Positions 44,189 through 51,785 of a stretch of DNA of 64,000 nt are shown here, one piece after another. The stretch's first letter is position 1. Each line of letters begins with the position of its first letter. Origin of the DNA: Alphaproteobacteria bacterium (GTDB lineage Bacteria; Pseudomonadota; Alphaproteobacteria; Caulobacterales; Maricaulaceae); NCBI GenBank assembly GCA_024278855.1, contig JAJRSJ010000006.1, positions 1 to 64,000 of the forward strand, in the 5' to 3' direction. Below the pieces are notes generated by a model. That model searched no databases. It was not told the DNA's origin and was given only the letters and a program-made list of their open reading frames with translations. Both the position numbers and the translations under genes were made by a program.

Positions 44189-45049
44189 ATGACTAAAGTC
44201 ATTTATATACGCCCGTTGGCGGCCGCCTTCTTATCTTTTGGCGTGTTCCTTCTGTTTATATTCTTAGGGCGATTCGCTTACGGTGCGACCGTCGACCGGC
44301 CATTTTTTCGCGCCGCCGCTATCGTCATCCTTTTCGGCGGTAGTGATTTTGCCGAAAACGGCGGTGTAGGCCCGGTAGCAACGGATTTTTATCTGCTTGA
44401 TAATATTCCGTCCGGGCAAGCCGCGCCGGATATTATTGGCGGGGACGGTGTAACATTAGAGTATTTCGGCGGCGGTTACACACCAACATCCGACGGCACG
44501 GCCCGCACCAATGAGGTATTGCGCATTGAAGGCCAGCCAAACGGCGGTGTATTAACGAATGTAGCTGATTTTAATGTCCTAGACGCCAATGACAGCCTGA
44601 CCGAATTTGGTATCGATAACGACACGGATTTGGACATGATTAGCTATTACCGCATTTCGCGGTTTTATGTCACATCCAACACCGCCTTTGATATTTATGC
44701 CCATGCCACCGATTTGACGACAAGCAATGATTTAACGTCACTGGGCTATAGCGATATTCGGTATATTTTGTTTTCACAAACCACGGGTAGCGCCGCACAA
44801 AACCCGGCCATTGGCGGGCAAGGCAGAATAACGGCCATCAATGATTTGGGGGATATGTCAAGCGGGCCGACCAAAGTCTTTGACGGTGGGCGCAGAACCG
44901 CCCGCACACCCGGCACGATTTTGCAACAAGCTTACAGCTTTATCCCTATATACTTTATCTCCAATGGTGATCCGGGGAACAATTATGATCTAAGCCTTGG
45001 TATTGGCACAATCGGCGCCACGATCACCTATACAATTTATACGCCTTAA
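44189..45049 (+). CDS. exported beta-rich protein of unknown function
   Basis: A 286-residue exported protein: signal peptide or anchor at residues 10-31 (PLAAAFLSFGVFLLFIFLG), then a long beta-rich domain full of Asp, Gly, Thr and Asn (GGSDFAENGGVGPVATDFYLLD, GIDNDTDLDMISYYRISRFYV) and no cysteine in the mature part. The C-terminus ends in alternating hydrophobic strands (ATITYTIYTP), reminiscent of fimbrial or coat-type domains, but no family was recognised. The stop overlaps the convergent esterase stop by four bases. Confidence 0.7.
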   Translation: MTKVIYIRPLAAAFLSFGVFLLFIFLGRFAYGATVDRPFFRAAAIVILFGGSDFAENGGVGPVATDFYLLDNIPSGQAAPDIIGGDGVTLEYFGGGYTPTSDGTARTNEVLRIEGQPNGGVLTNVADFNVLDANDSLTEFGIDNDTDLDMISYYRISRFYVTSNTAFDIYAHATDLTTSNDLTSLGYSDIRYILFSQTTGSAAQNPAIGGQGRITAINDLGDMSSGPTKVFDGGRRTARTPGTILQQAYSFIPIYFISNGDPGNNYDLSLGIGTIGATITYTIYTP

Positions 45050-46002
45050 TCAGGCAAAATCGTCTCCGTCTTGGCAATGGTTAATTCTTCACTACGGCCT
45101 AAGGTTCTTTTCAAAAACGTCCCGATTTCTACCGGCAAGGTTCTGGCCTTGGGAAAAGCGCGCGAAAAGTTCAAAAAGCCGTGGGGCATGGCCTTTTCGT
45201 GGACATATTCCACTTCCACGCCTTGGCTTTCCAGATACTCTTTATAGAGCCTACCTTCGGCCCGCAGCGGGTCAAGGCCACAGGTCAGCAAATAGGTCGG
45301 CGGGATGTTTTTCAGGTCTTTCTCAAATAAAGGCGAAACTCTGGTGTCCTTTACATCCGCGCCAGCCAAATAATATTTGGTGACAAATTTCAAGGCCACG
45401 ACGCCCAATTGCAACATGTCTTGCGGCCCCGGTTTTTGCGGCTTGATCTCCGCCATTTGCATCAGCGGATACAGTAAAATCTGGGTCTGCAAATCCTTGC
45501 GGTATTGCTGCCCAAGCCAAGCCGCCATATTCCCCCCTGCACTGTCACCACCAATACCGAGCCGCTTATTGTCGATGCCGTATTCATGACCTGCGCCCGA
45601 CAAAGCCCATTTCAGCACATGCAAGCAATCATCCGGCCCGGCGGGAAACGGATATTGCGGAGCCAGCCGGTAATCCACAGATAATATCCGCAATTTAGCA
45701 CTGTCTGCCATACGCAAACACAGACCGTCATGAGAATCCATAGAGCAAGTAACAAAACCACCGCCGTGCAAATACACCAATGTCGGCCCGGCCTCTCGGG
45801 ACGCACCCTTGGGTACATACAAGCGCACGGGTACAGGAAAATGTGTGTGCGGCACATCAAAATCCAATATGTCGCGCATGTCCGGCCCCGGCAAATCAAA
45901 TTTATTGGTCAGGGTGCGAATTTTATTATGGATGGTATAAATCTGATCCGGCTTCAGCTTCATTTTCTCAAGCTGGACTTTCCAGTCATCGGCTAAGGTC
46001 AT
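45046..46002 (-). CDS. alpha/beta hydrolase, hormone-sensitive-lipase type
   Basis: A 318-residue esterase/lipase of the HSL (family IV) group. Seen: the oxyanion motif LVYLHGGGFV (about residue 73-82), the DYRLAPQYPFPAG segment, the nucleophile motif GIGGDSAGGNMA (Ser about 150), a catalytic Asp in LTCGLDPLRAEG and His in AMPHGFLNF. These enzymes hydrolyse short to medium acyl esters in the cytoplasm. DUF924 and acyl-CoA synthetase genes precede it on the same strand with small gaps, suggesting a lipid or ester use operon. Confidence 0.9.
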   Translation of the reverse strand: MTLADDWKVQLEKMKLKPDQIYTIHNKIRTLTNKFDLPGPDMRDILDFDVPHTHFPVPVRLYVPKGASREAGPTLVYLHGGGFVTCSMDSHDGLCLRMADSAKLRILSVDYRLAPQYPFPAGPDDCLHVLKWALSGAGHEYGIDNKRLGIGGDSAGGNMAAWLGQQYRKDLQTQILLYPLMQMAEIKPQKPGPQDMLQLGVVALKFVTKYYLAGADVKDTRVSPLFEKDLKNIPPTYLLTCGLDPLRAEGRLYKEYLESQGVEVEYVHEKAMPHGFLNFSRAFPKARTLPVEIGTFLKRTLGRSEELTIAKTETILPD

Positions 46003-46023
46003 TGTTTAAGGCTCATTTTCTAT

Positions 46024-46584
46024 TTACGGCGAATATCCGCCGCTTTGCAGATACTCTATTTCTTCGTCCGTGCCCTCGCGTCCCAGCACGGCGTTTCTGT
46101 GAGGATAACGGCCAAAGCGGGCGATGAGCTTGCGGTGTTCTTTAGCATGGAACAGATTGTCCGGGTTATCAATGCACATATCCATCAAGCGCACGCATTC
46201 ATCCTGCGCCGCCATGTCTTCGGCGTGCATAAAGGGCAGGTAGAAAAATGCTCGCCTGTCTTGGCCAGTTTTTAAATCATAACCTTTTTCAATGGCCTGC
46301 TTGGCACAGGAAAGTGCCAAATCGTCCCAGGCAAATGCCGCTTTGGTACCTCTAAACATATTGCGCGAAAATTGATCGAGCGCAATAATAAGCGCCAACG
46401 CTGCCTTTTGATCATCCTGCCAGGCATGCACACCCGTTGTTCTAAGCGAAGCGGCGGCGGCAATGGCAAAGTCTTCAAACCTGGCGCGGATTTCCGCATC
46501 AAAAGCATCGGAATTTGCATACCATTTATCCGGCCCGGCTTGTTCGAACCAAAAACTTAAAATATGATCCGGTTCCACACTCAA
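46024..46584 (-). CDS. DUF924 family protein
   Basis: A 186-residue helical protein of the DUF924 family, distantly TPR-like. Family segments are clear: HILSFWFEQAGPDKWY, ALALIIALDQFSRNMFRGTKAAFAWDDLAL, RRAFFYLPFMHAED and FGRYPHRNAVLGR with a C-terminal EEIEYLQSGG. The function is not known. The start read here is a TTG overlapping the acyl-CoA synthetase stop (TTGA); a GTG six bases further in is an alternative. The esterase gene follows 21 bases later. Confidence 0.85.
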   Translation of the reverse strand: MSVEPDHILSFWFEQAGPDKWYANSDAFDAEIRARFEDFAIAAAASLRTTGVHAWQDDQKAALALIIALDQFSRNMFRGTKAAFAWDDLALSCAKQAIEKGYDLKTGQDRRAFFYLPFMHAEDMAAQDECVRLMDMCIDNPDNLFHAKEHRKLIARFGRYPHRNAVLGREGTDEEIEYLQSGGYSP

Positions 46585-48404
46585 AGCTTGTATGCACCTT
46601 TATTGATTTTTCCCAACACACTGGCGGTAACGCGGACATATGCGTCCTTTTCCGGATGGGCCATATAAACAGGGCCAGACACTTTGGCAGGGTCAAACCC
46701 TTGTTTTACCAGATCAGTTTTTTTGTATTTAAATGTGCCAGTTGTGTCGGTCTCATTGCTGATGCGTAAAAATACCGGACGGGCGCTAGGTTGCAGGGCG
46801 TCTTTAAGATGCCGGTAAAGCCCGTCCAAATCCAAGTCCGTATCTGCTACCAGGGCAGCCATACCCGCTTTTCCGTCATAACCCTTTATAGGCACGCCGT
46901 ACACATTGGCCTGTTGCACTCCACCAAATTCAGTAATGGCCGCCGCCACCTCATTGGTGGACACGTTTTCCGCCTTCCAACGAAATGTATCGCCAATCCG
47001 ATCAACAAAATAAAAATAGCCGTCTTTGTCGCGCCACAATAAATCACCCGTGCGAAACCAAGCGTCACCTTTGGCAAATACGTCATGCAAAATTTTCTTG
47101 GCGCTAGCCTCTTTGTCTTCATAGCCCTCATACCGAAACCGGGCTTCACCCGTGCGAATTTCGCCGATCAGCTCACCGGTTTCGCCGTCCGAAGTGCGTT
47201 GGCAAAATCCGTCCTTGCCACGAATATGGGTATTGGTCTCCACGTCAAAGCGGATAATATCACCATTGGTTTTTTTACGCATATAACCCGGAATACGCCC
47301 AACGGCACCGACTTTGCCGGTAAAATTAAACAAGGAGATATTGCCCTCCGTCGCCCCGTAAAACTCGAAAACGGCAGGGATATTAAAGCGCTCGACAAAT
47401 TCTGGCCACACTTCAGGTCGCAATCCATTGCCGACAATCAAGCGTATGGAATGGGCGCGGTCATTAGGCCCGGCAGGTGCAGACAGCAAAAACCGGCAAC
47501 GCTCGCCCACATACATAAACAAGGTGGCTTTAAACCGCACCGCCTCGTCCCAAAAACTGGAGGCAGAAAATTTTGGCCGCACAATCACAGCCCCCCCGAC
47601 CATCAACGCCATGCCCACACCACACAAGCCGCCGGTTGCATGATACATGGGTAAGACCATCATCATTCTGTCCGTCGGCCCTGCGTCCGAAGGCACGACA
47701 AAGCCGCGCATATAAAATTGCCCCCGCGTATGGGTCATCTTGGCCGCTTTGGGCAGGCCTGTGGTGCCGGAGGTAAACATTTTCATAAACTGATCGCCAG
47801 CCGTCATGCCTTTGCGCACATTAGCGTCCGGCCGGGTCGTGACGTGTTCGGCCAGTTCGGCGTCAAAGTCCCATACCCCCCCCGCCTTGCGCACTTTTTT
47901 CCCCATGTTAAAAGCACCAAACACCAACAAACTCTCTTGTAAATTATCTGGCAGATGTTTTTTGGCACTGCGCCAGGCATCCATAAATTCGCAATCAACA
48001 ATCACCAGCTTCCCATGGGAAATGGTTACACAATGGGCCAAGGCCGCCGCCCGTAATTGGTAGTTGATCAAGGCAGGCACCACACCGATTTTCGACAAGC
48101 CAAACCATATACCGACATATTCCAACCGGTTACGGGCGAAAAAACACACCGTGTCACCGCGCTTCAAACCGTGACCCAAAGCCCAATTTGCCACCCGGTT
48201 GGCATAGGCATCAACCTCGCTGTAATTCCAGCTCCTGTCACCGTCAATAAATGCGAGATTATCCGGGCAGGTATCGACGATCCGCTCAATATCGTCCGGC
48301 ACCAGATTGCTAGATCCACTGTCAATATCCGACACCGCAGCGAGCAAACGCTTGCTTTTGCGGATGAATTTATACTCTTCAATAATTTTGGAAATAAAGC
48401 CCAT
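46581..48404 (-). CDS. acyl-CoA synthetase, FadD6/FATP-like
   Basis: A 607-residue ANL-superfamily enzyme that activates a fatty or other carboxylic acid to its CoA thioester with ATP. Seen: the phosphate loop MFTSGTTGLPKAAKMTH, VFEFYGATEGN (adenylate-binding), WFRTGDLLWRDKDGYFYFVDRIGDTFRWKAENVS (hinge region) and a C-terminal FKYKKTDLV lysine segment. The FRWKAENVST form instead of IK.GGENI is typical of very-long-chain acyl-CoA synthetases and fatty-acid transport proteins. No ribosome-binding site is obvious before the ATG. It may lead an operon with DUF924 and the esterase. Confidence 0.9.
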   Translation of the reverse strand: MGFISKIIEEYKFIRKSKRLLAAVSDIDSGSSNLVPDDIERIVDTCPDNLAFIDGDRSWNYSEVDAYANRVANWALGHGLKRGDTVCFFARNRLEYVGIWFGLSKIGVVPALINYQLRAAALAHCVTISHGKLVIVDCEFMDAWRSAKKHLPDNLQESLLVFGAFNMGKKVRKAGGVWDFDAELAEHVTTRPDANVRKGMTAGDQFMKMFTSGTTGLPKAAKMTHTRGQFYMRGFVVPSDAGPTDRMMMVLPMYHATGGLCGVGMALMVGGAVIVRPKFSASSFWDEAVRFKATLFMYVGERCRFLLSAPAGPNDRAHSIRLIVGNGLRPEVWPEFVERFNIPAVFEFYGATEGNISLFNFTGKVGAVGRIPGYMRKKTNGDIIRFDVETNTHIRGKDGFCQRTSDGETGELIGEIRTGEARFRYEGYEDKEASAKKILHDVFAKGDAWFRTGDLLWRDKDGYFYFVDRIGDTFRWKAENVSTNEVAAAITEFGGVQQANVYGVPIKGYDGKAGMAALVADTDLDLDGLYRHLKDALQPSARPVFLRISNETDTTGTFKYKKTDLVKQGFDPAKVSGPVYMAHPEKDAYVRVTASVLGKINKGAYKL

Positions 48405-48550
48405 GGACTATACATGGGCTATAGGCGTTTTTGGGTCAAGAGATTCTCAACTTGTACATGCTAAAGCATCGCTCTTCAAGACGCGCCTAGCCGGGGTACA
48501 AATCTCATCCTATCAAAGCGGGTCTATATTAACACGGAGCACTCTAACAC

Positions 48551-48582
48551 AAAAAAAGACCCTTTGCGTTAACAAAGGGTCT
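48551..48582 (-). terminator. strong intrinsic terminator, minus strand
   Basis: AGACCCTTTG (48573-48582 read on the minus strand) pairs perfectly with CAAAGGGTCT around the loop TTAACG, followed by TTTTTTT (48551-48557). Confidence 0.85.
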
Positions 48583-48720
48583 GTGAGTTTGTGGGCGGGG
48601 TTTCGCATTTGAAACTTCCGCCCATGATCTGTGGGAGCAGTTCATTCCCCCTTACCCTTGCAACCCCCATGCCAAACCAAATCGGCTCCAATTAAGAGAA
48701 AACATCTGGAAAACTCGCCA
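48551..48720 (-). ncRNA. candidate small RNA or leader RNA with intrinsic terminator
   Basis: On the minus strand a hairpin GGGCGG-aa-GTTTC-(aaatgc)-GAAAC-c-CCGCCC (48593-48623) is followed by a perfect 10-bp terminator stem and seven T. No minus-strand gene lies upstream for 570 bases, so the terminator must end a non-coding or very short transcript, or act as an attenuator 150 bases before the acyl-CoA synthetase. The 5' end is a guess. Confidence 0.4.
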
Positions 48721-48921
48721 AATACACGAAATTGGCACAGTTTTGAAGCGGGCATTGTTGCAACTGCCCCATTTTGGTACACAAGCATCCAAGTCCCCAT
48801 CCGCGCGCCCTGCCTTAAAAATTGGTAAGATTCTGTCCATGGGGCTTGCAGGCGTGCGCAAGAGGTTTACATTTGGCCCAACAGCAATTTGTCGGGCTTT
48901 CTTTCAAGACCAAACATATGG

Positions 48922-48956
48922 CCAGACACATAGACCAGACACATAGACCAGATATA
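48922..48956. repeat. 13-bp tandem repeat upstream of the DegP-like gene
   Basis: ACCAGACACATAG-type units occur in tandem: CCAGACACATAG, ACCAGACACATAG, ACCAGATATACAG. They end 26 bases before the GTG start codon and could be regulator binding sites or simple slippage. Confidence 0.6.
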
Positions 48957-48981
48957 CAGGCAAAACAAACAGGAGTAAGCC

Positions 48982-50517
48982 GTGAAAAAATCCATCATAT
49001 TCAGCGCCCTATTGGCATCCAGCATATTCGTTACCCCCCTATTTGCGCCTTCCCATGCCAATGCCCAATCCAGTTGGCCGGGGCTTGGCGGTAAAACCAG
49101 TGCTACCCAGGGTTCAAGCCAAGGTTTAAGCATAGACCCAAAGCGCGGCGTCCTGACCCTGGCACCTTTATTGGAGCGCACGACACCAGCCGTGGTCAAT
49201 ATATCCGTTTCCTCCAAAATGAAAATTCCGAAAAATCCGTTCGCGGGCCAACAACTCGACAACGAATTTCTCGAACGCTTTTTTGGCGAGCGCGGCAATC
49301 CGTTCAAAAGAGAGCACGACGGCGGAGATAATGAGGACGGCGAGCGCACCATGCGTTCTGCTGGCTCCGGTGTGATCATCAATGCAGGTAAAGGCTATGT
49401 ATTGACCAATAACCATGTCATTGCCAAAGCTGATAAAATCACCGTCACCCTGACCGACCGCCGCCAGGTCGAAGCAGAAGTGATTGGCACCGACCCCAAA
49501 ACCGACATTGCGCTTTTGAAGATTGATCTGCGCGGTTTGACCGATGTAAATTTGGCCAATTCCGATCAGGTCAAAGTCGGGGATTATGTCATCGCCATTG
49601 GCAATTCTTTCGGGATCGGCCAAACTGTGACCACTGGCATTGTCTCTGCCTTGGGCCGATCATCATTTTCGCGGGGCGACCTTTACCAAAATTATATCCA
49701 GACCGACGCCGCCATCAACCAAGGCAATTCCGGCGGGGCTTTGATCAATTCCAAGGGCGATTTGATCGGGATAAACTCGGCTATTATATCGCGGTCCGGC
49801 GGTTCTAACGGTATCGGGTTTGCCGTGCCTGCCAATATGATCAGCAATATTATGGAGCAGTTAATCTCCTACGGCGAAGTGCGCCGGGGCCGCATTGGTG
49901 TTGGCATCCAAGACATCACCCCGGCCTTGCAAGAAGCTATGGGCCTGGCCAGCCGCGACGGTGCTTTGGTGCGGCAAGTGGAAGATGATAGCCCAGCCGA
50001 TAAAGCCGGGCTAAAGGTCGGCGATGTAATCGTCGGGTTTAACGGCGCAAAAATCCTCGACAGCGACGATATCCGCAATGCCGTCGGCGCGGTTGAGCGC
50101 GGCAGTCGTGCTAAAATCAGCTATATCAGAGACGGCAAAACACGCACCACCAAAATACGTGTCGAAGCCGCACCGGACGAGGAGGATGCAGACGGCTCCA
50201 CCGCGAATGATACTGATACCGGTGCAACCCCGTCCAGTTTCGACGCCTTTGACGGGGCCACCCTCGGTAATATCCCCACAGATAGTGATGCCCACGGCGG
50301 CCCAGACGACATTATTGGTGGCGTCTTGGTCACCAAAGTCCGCAGAGGTTCCGACGCATGGGAAGCGGGCCTGCGCAAAGACGACATCATCCGCGCCGTA
50401 AATAACAAAGACATAAAAAACCTGGCCGATTTCAAAAACCAAATCGCCAAAAAACAAGGTGCTATGTTTTTAAGCGTACAGCGCGGCAGAAACCGGGTGT
50501 TTGTGGCGGTGCGGTAA
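48982..50517 (+). CDS. DegP/HtrA-type periplasmic serine protease
   Basis: A 511-residue Do-family protease and chaperone. A signal peptide (KKSIIFSALLASSIFVTPLFAPSHANA) is followed by the trypsin-like domain with His in VLTNNHVIAKA, Asp in DPKTDIALLKID and Ser in NQGNSGGALIN, and by two PDZ domains (IGVGIQDITPALQEAM.. and GGVLVTKVRRGSDAWEAGL..) joined by an acidic Asp/Thr-rich linker. It degrades misfolded envelope proteins. The start is a GTG at 48982 with ACAGGAG eight bases before it. Tandem 13-bp repeats lie in the presumed promoter region. A large palindrome follows the gene. Confidence 0.93.
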   Translation: MKKSIIFSALLASSIFVTPLFAPSHANAQSSWPGLGGKTSATQGSSQGLSIDPKRGVLTLAPLLERTTPAVVNISVSSKMKIPKNPFAGQQLDNEFLERFFGERGNPFKREHDGGDNEDGERTMRSAGSGVIINAGKGYVLTNNHVIAKADKITVTLTDRRQVEAEVIGTDPKTDIALLKIDLRGLTDVNLANSDQVKVGDYVIAIGNSFGIGQTVTTGIVSALGRSSFSRGDLYQNYIQTDAAINQGNSGGALINSKGDLIGINSAIISRSGGSNGIGFAVPANMISNIMEQLISYGEVRRGRIGVGIQDITPALQEAMGLASRDGALVRQVEDDSPADKAGLKVGDVIVGFNGAKILDSDDIRNAVGAVERGSRAKISYIRDGKTRTTKIRVEAAPDEEDADGSTANDTDTGATPSSFDAFDGATLGNIPTDSDAHGGPDDIIGGVLVTKVRRGSDAWEAGLRKDDIIRAVNNKDIKNLADFKNQIAKKQGAMFLSVQRGRNRVFVAVR

Positions 50518-50617
50518 TCGTTGGGTGTAAATGAGCACTCCAATCCCCCATCCCTCATCTCTCATCTAAGCATTGTTTATTTGGGAAATTTTGCGTATAA
50601 GTCACATGTAACATTTT

Positions 50618-50668
50618 TTGGGGCTGTCCCAGATAACGCATAATATGTGTTATCTGGGACAGCCCCAA
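50618..50668. repeat. 51-bp near-perfect palindrome
   Basis: Two 25-base arms, beginning TTGGGGCTGTCCCAGATAAC and ending in its reverse complement, flank one central base; a single position mismatches (G-U if transcribed). Neither flank is T-rich on the exit side, so it is not a standard intrinsic terminator. It lies between the convergent protease and thioesterase genes. Confidence 0.9.
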
Positions 50669-50721
50669 TAGTTATATATTGCAAGTTTTACACAGCTTGT
50701 AGCCAACGACCTAGACTAAAC

Positions 50722-51180
50722 TCAATCATCAATATCATACACAGACGCACTACACGTGCAAAGTGCCAATAACTTCCCCGTCTCCACCTCGACCAGTTTT
50801 GCTTTGGCGTGGGCTAGATTTGCGCCGAGCGATTGCAGCTCACCTTCGGCGCGGCAGTGCATGCCGGCTTTGATGGGGCGGACGAGTTTGGCTTCGAAAG
50901 TTGAAGTAACGCACAACTTTCCCTTTGGCAAAGCGGTAACCACAGCTAATACCGCCGCCGCATCCAGAATGCTCATGGCCCAGCCACCATGGACAAGCAT
51001 GCGCGGATTTAGATGTTCCGGCAAAGGCGTACCTTCATAGATGCAAATACCCTCACGGACTTCCATCAAATCAAGGTTAAGTATTTTACCCATAGCATCA
51101 TGCTTGGGAAATTTACCGTCCATGATAGATTTTAAATTATCAAGCCCGGTTCGGTCAGACCATTTTTGTTGACGCGCCAT
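50722..51180 (-). CDS. PaaI-family hotdog thioesterase
   Basis: A 152-residue hotdog-fold protein. The central helix motif is LVHGGWAMSILDAAAVLAV, with the HGG of the PaaI/YbgC-type active site and an Asp in place for hydrolysis, followed by strands KLCVTSTFEAKLVRPIKAG and CRAEGELQSLG. Such enzymes hydrolyse acyl- or phenylacetyl-CoA type thioesters in the cytoplasm. GAGAGA precedes the ATG. It stands alone between the palindrome and a small unknown gene. Confidence 0.87.
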   Translation of the reverse strand: MARQQKWSDRTGLDNLKSIMDGKFPKHDAMGKILNLDLMEVREGICIYEGTPLPEHLNPRMLVHGGWAMSILDAAAVLAVVTALPKGKLCVTSTFEAKLVRPIKAGMHCRAEGELQSLGANLAHAKAKLVEVETGKLLALCTCSASVYDIDD

Positions 51181-51309
51181 TATTCTCTCATAACATTATT
51201 CTGGTTTGCAACCAACGCCCACTATCGCAACCCCCTATGAATAGAGCCACCCCAAACTCTCTATGCCCGCTATAAAAAATCTTGTGCTAAATATCCACAG
51301 ACCCTAAGA

Positions 51310-51537
51310 TTATGCGTCCTCACCTTTTAAGACATCATTTTTCGCCGCATCCATAACAACGCCTTCCAAAGCTTCATCGTCGGCCAAAGCTCCGTCTTTT
51401 ACTTTTTCTTTTTTGATGGAAAACGCGGCAGATGCTTCTTTTTTGCCTTGCCAAGCTTGGGCGGTAAACGTCTTTTTATCCCATTCCCCTTTGACTGTAT
51501 AATTTTTGTCTTCATGTTTAAATTTCAGGGTTTTCAT
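51310..51537 (-). CDS. small acidic/basic protein of unknown function
   Basis: A 75-residue protein rich in Lys, Glu and Ala: two beta-strand-like segments (KTLKFKHEDKNYTVKGEW, KTFTAQAWQGKKEASAAFSI) followed by a helical acidic tail ending in VLKGEDA. GAGGAG lies eight bases before the ATG at 51537, a convincing start; the ATG at 51555 lies in that site. No family was recognised and there is no signal peptide. The fold could be a small antiparallel sheet. Confidence 0.65.
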   Translation of the reverse strand: MKTLKFKHEDKNYTVKGEWDKKTFTAQAWQGKKEASAAFSIKKEKVKDGALADDEALEGVVMDAAKNDVLKGEDA

Positions 51538-51785
51538 TGCAGTATCTCCTCGCATAAATTAACTGGCCATCACGCCTTCCTACACAGCCCCTAGGGCCTG
51601 ATGGTTTTTATTTAATGAAAATTACAGTAATTTCCAGCCTTACATAAAATTAAGTGCAAATATTGCCCCGAATCGTTAAAACTGTGCGAAATTCAGTGGG
51701 TGGGCTAAACTATTCAACCGTGGCTCATTGATTAACCGTGTAGGCATCCTGTCTGTACCCGAAATGCGAGAGCCTGTGAAAACCC

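Larger units (their letters stand above)
48405..48981. other. long intergenic region between acyl-CoA synthetase and degP-like genes
   Basis: These 577 bases hold the two divergent promoters, a minus-strand terminator and hairpin (48551-48623), a remnant-like copy of the inverted-repeat end found at 62306 (CTAAAGCATCGCTCTTCAA at 48461-48479) and tandem repeats before the protease gene. No credible reading frame was found. Confidence 0.6.

Noticed and set aside
51563-51620. CCATCA..TGATGGTTTTTA considered as a plus-strand terminator
   Set aside because: The stem is only six pairs with a loop of about 30 bases, and no plus-strand gene precedes it.
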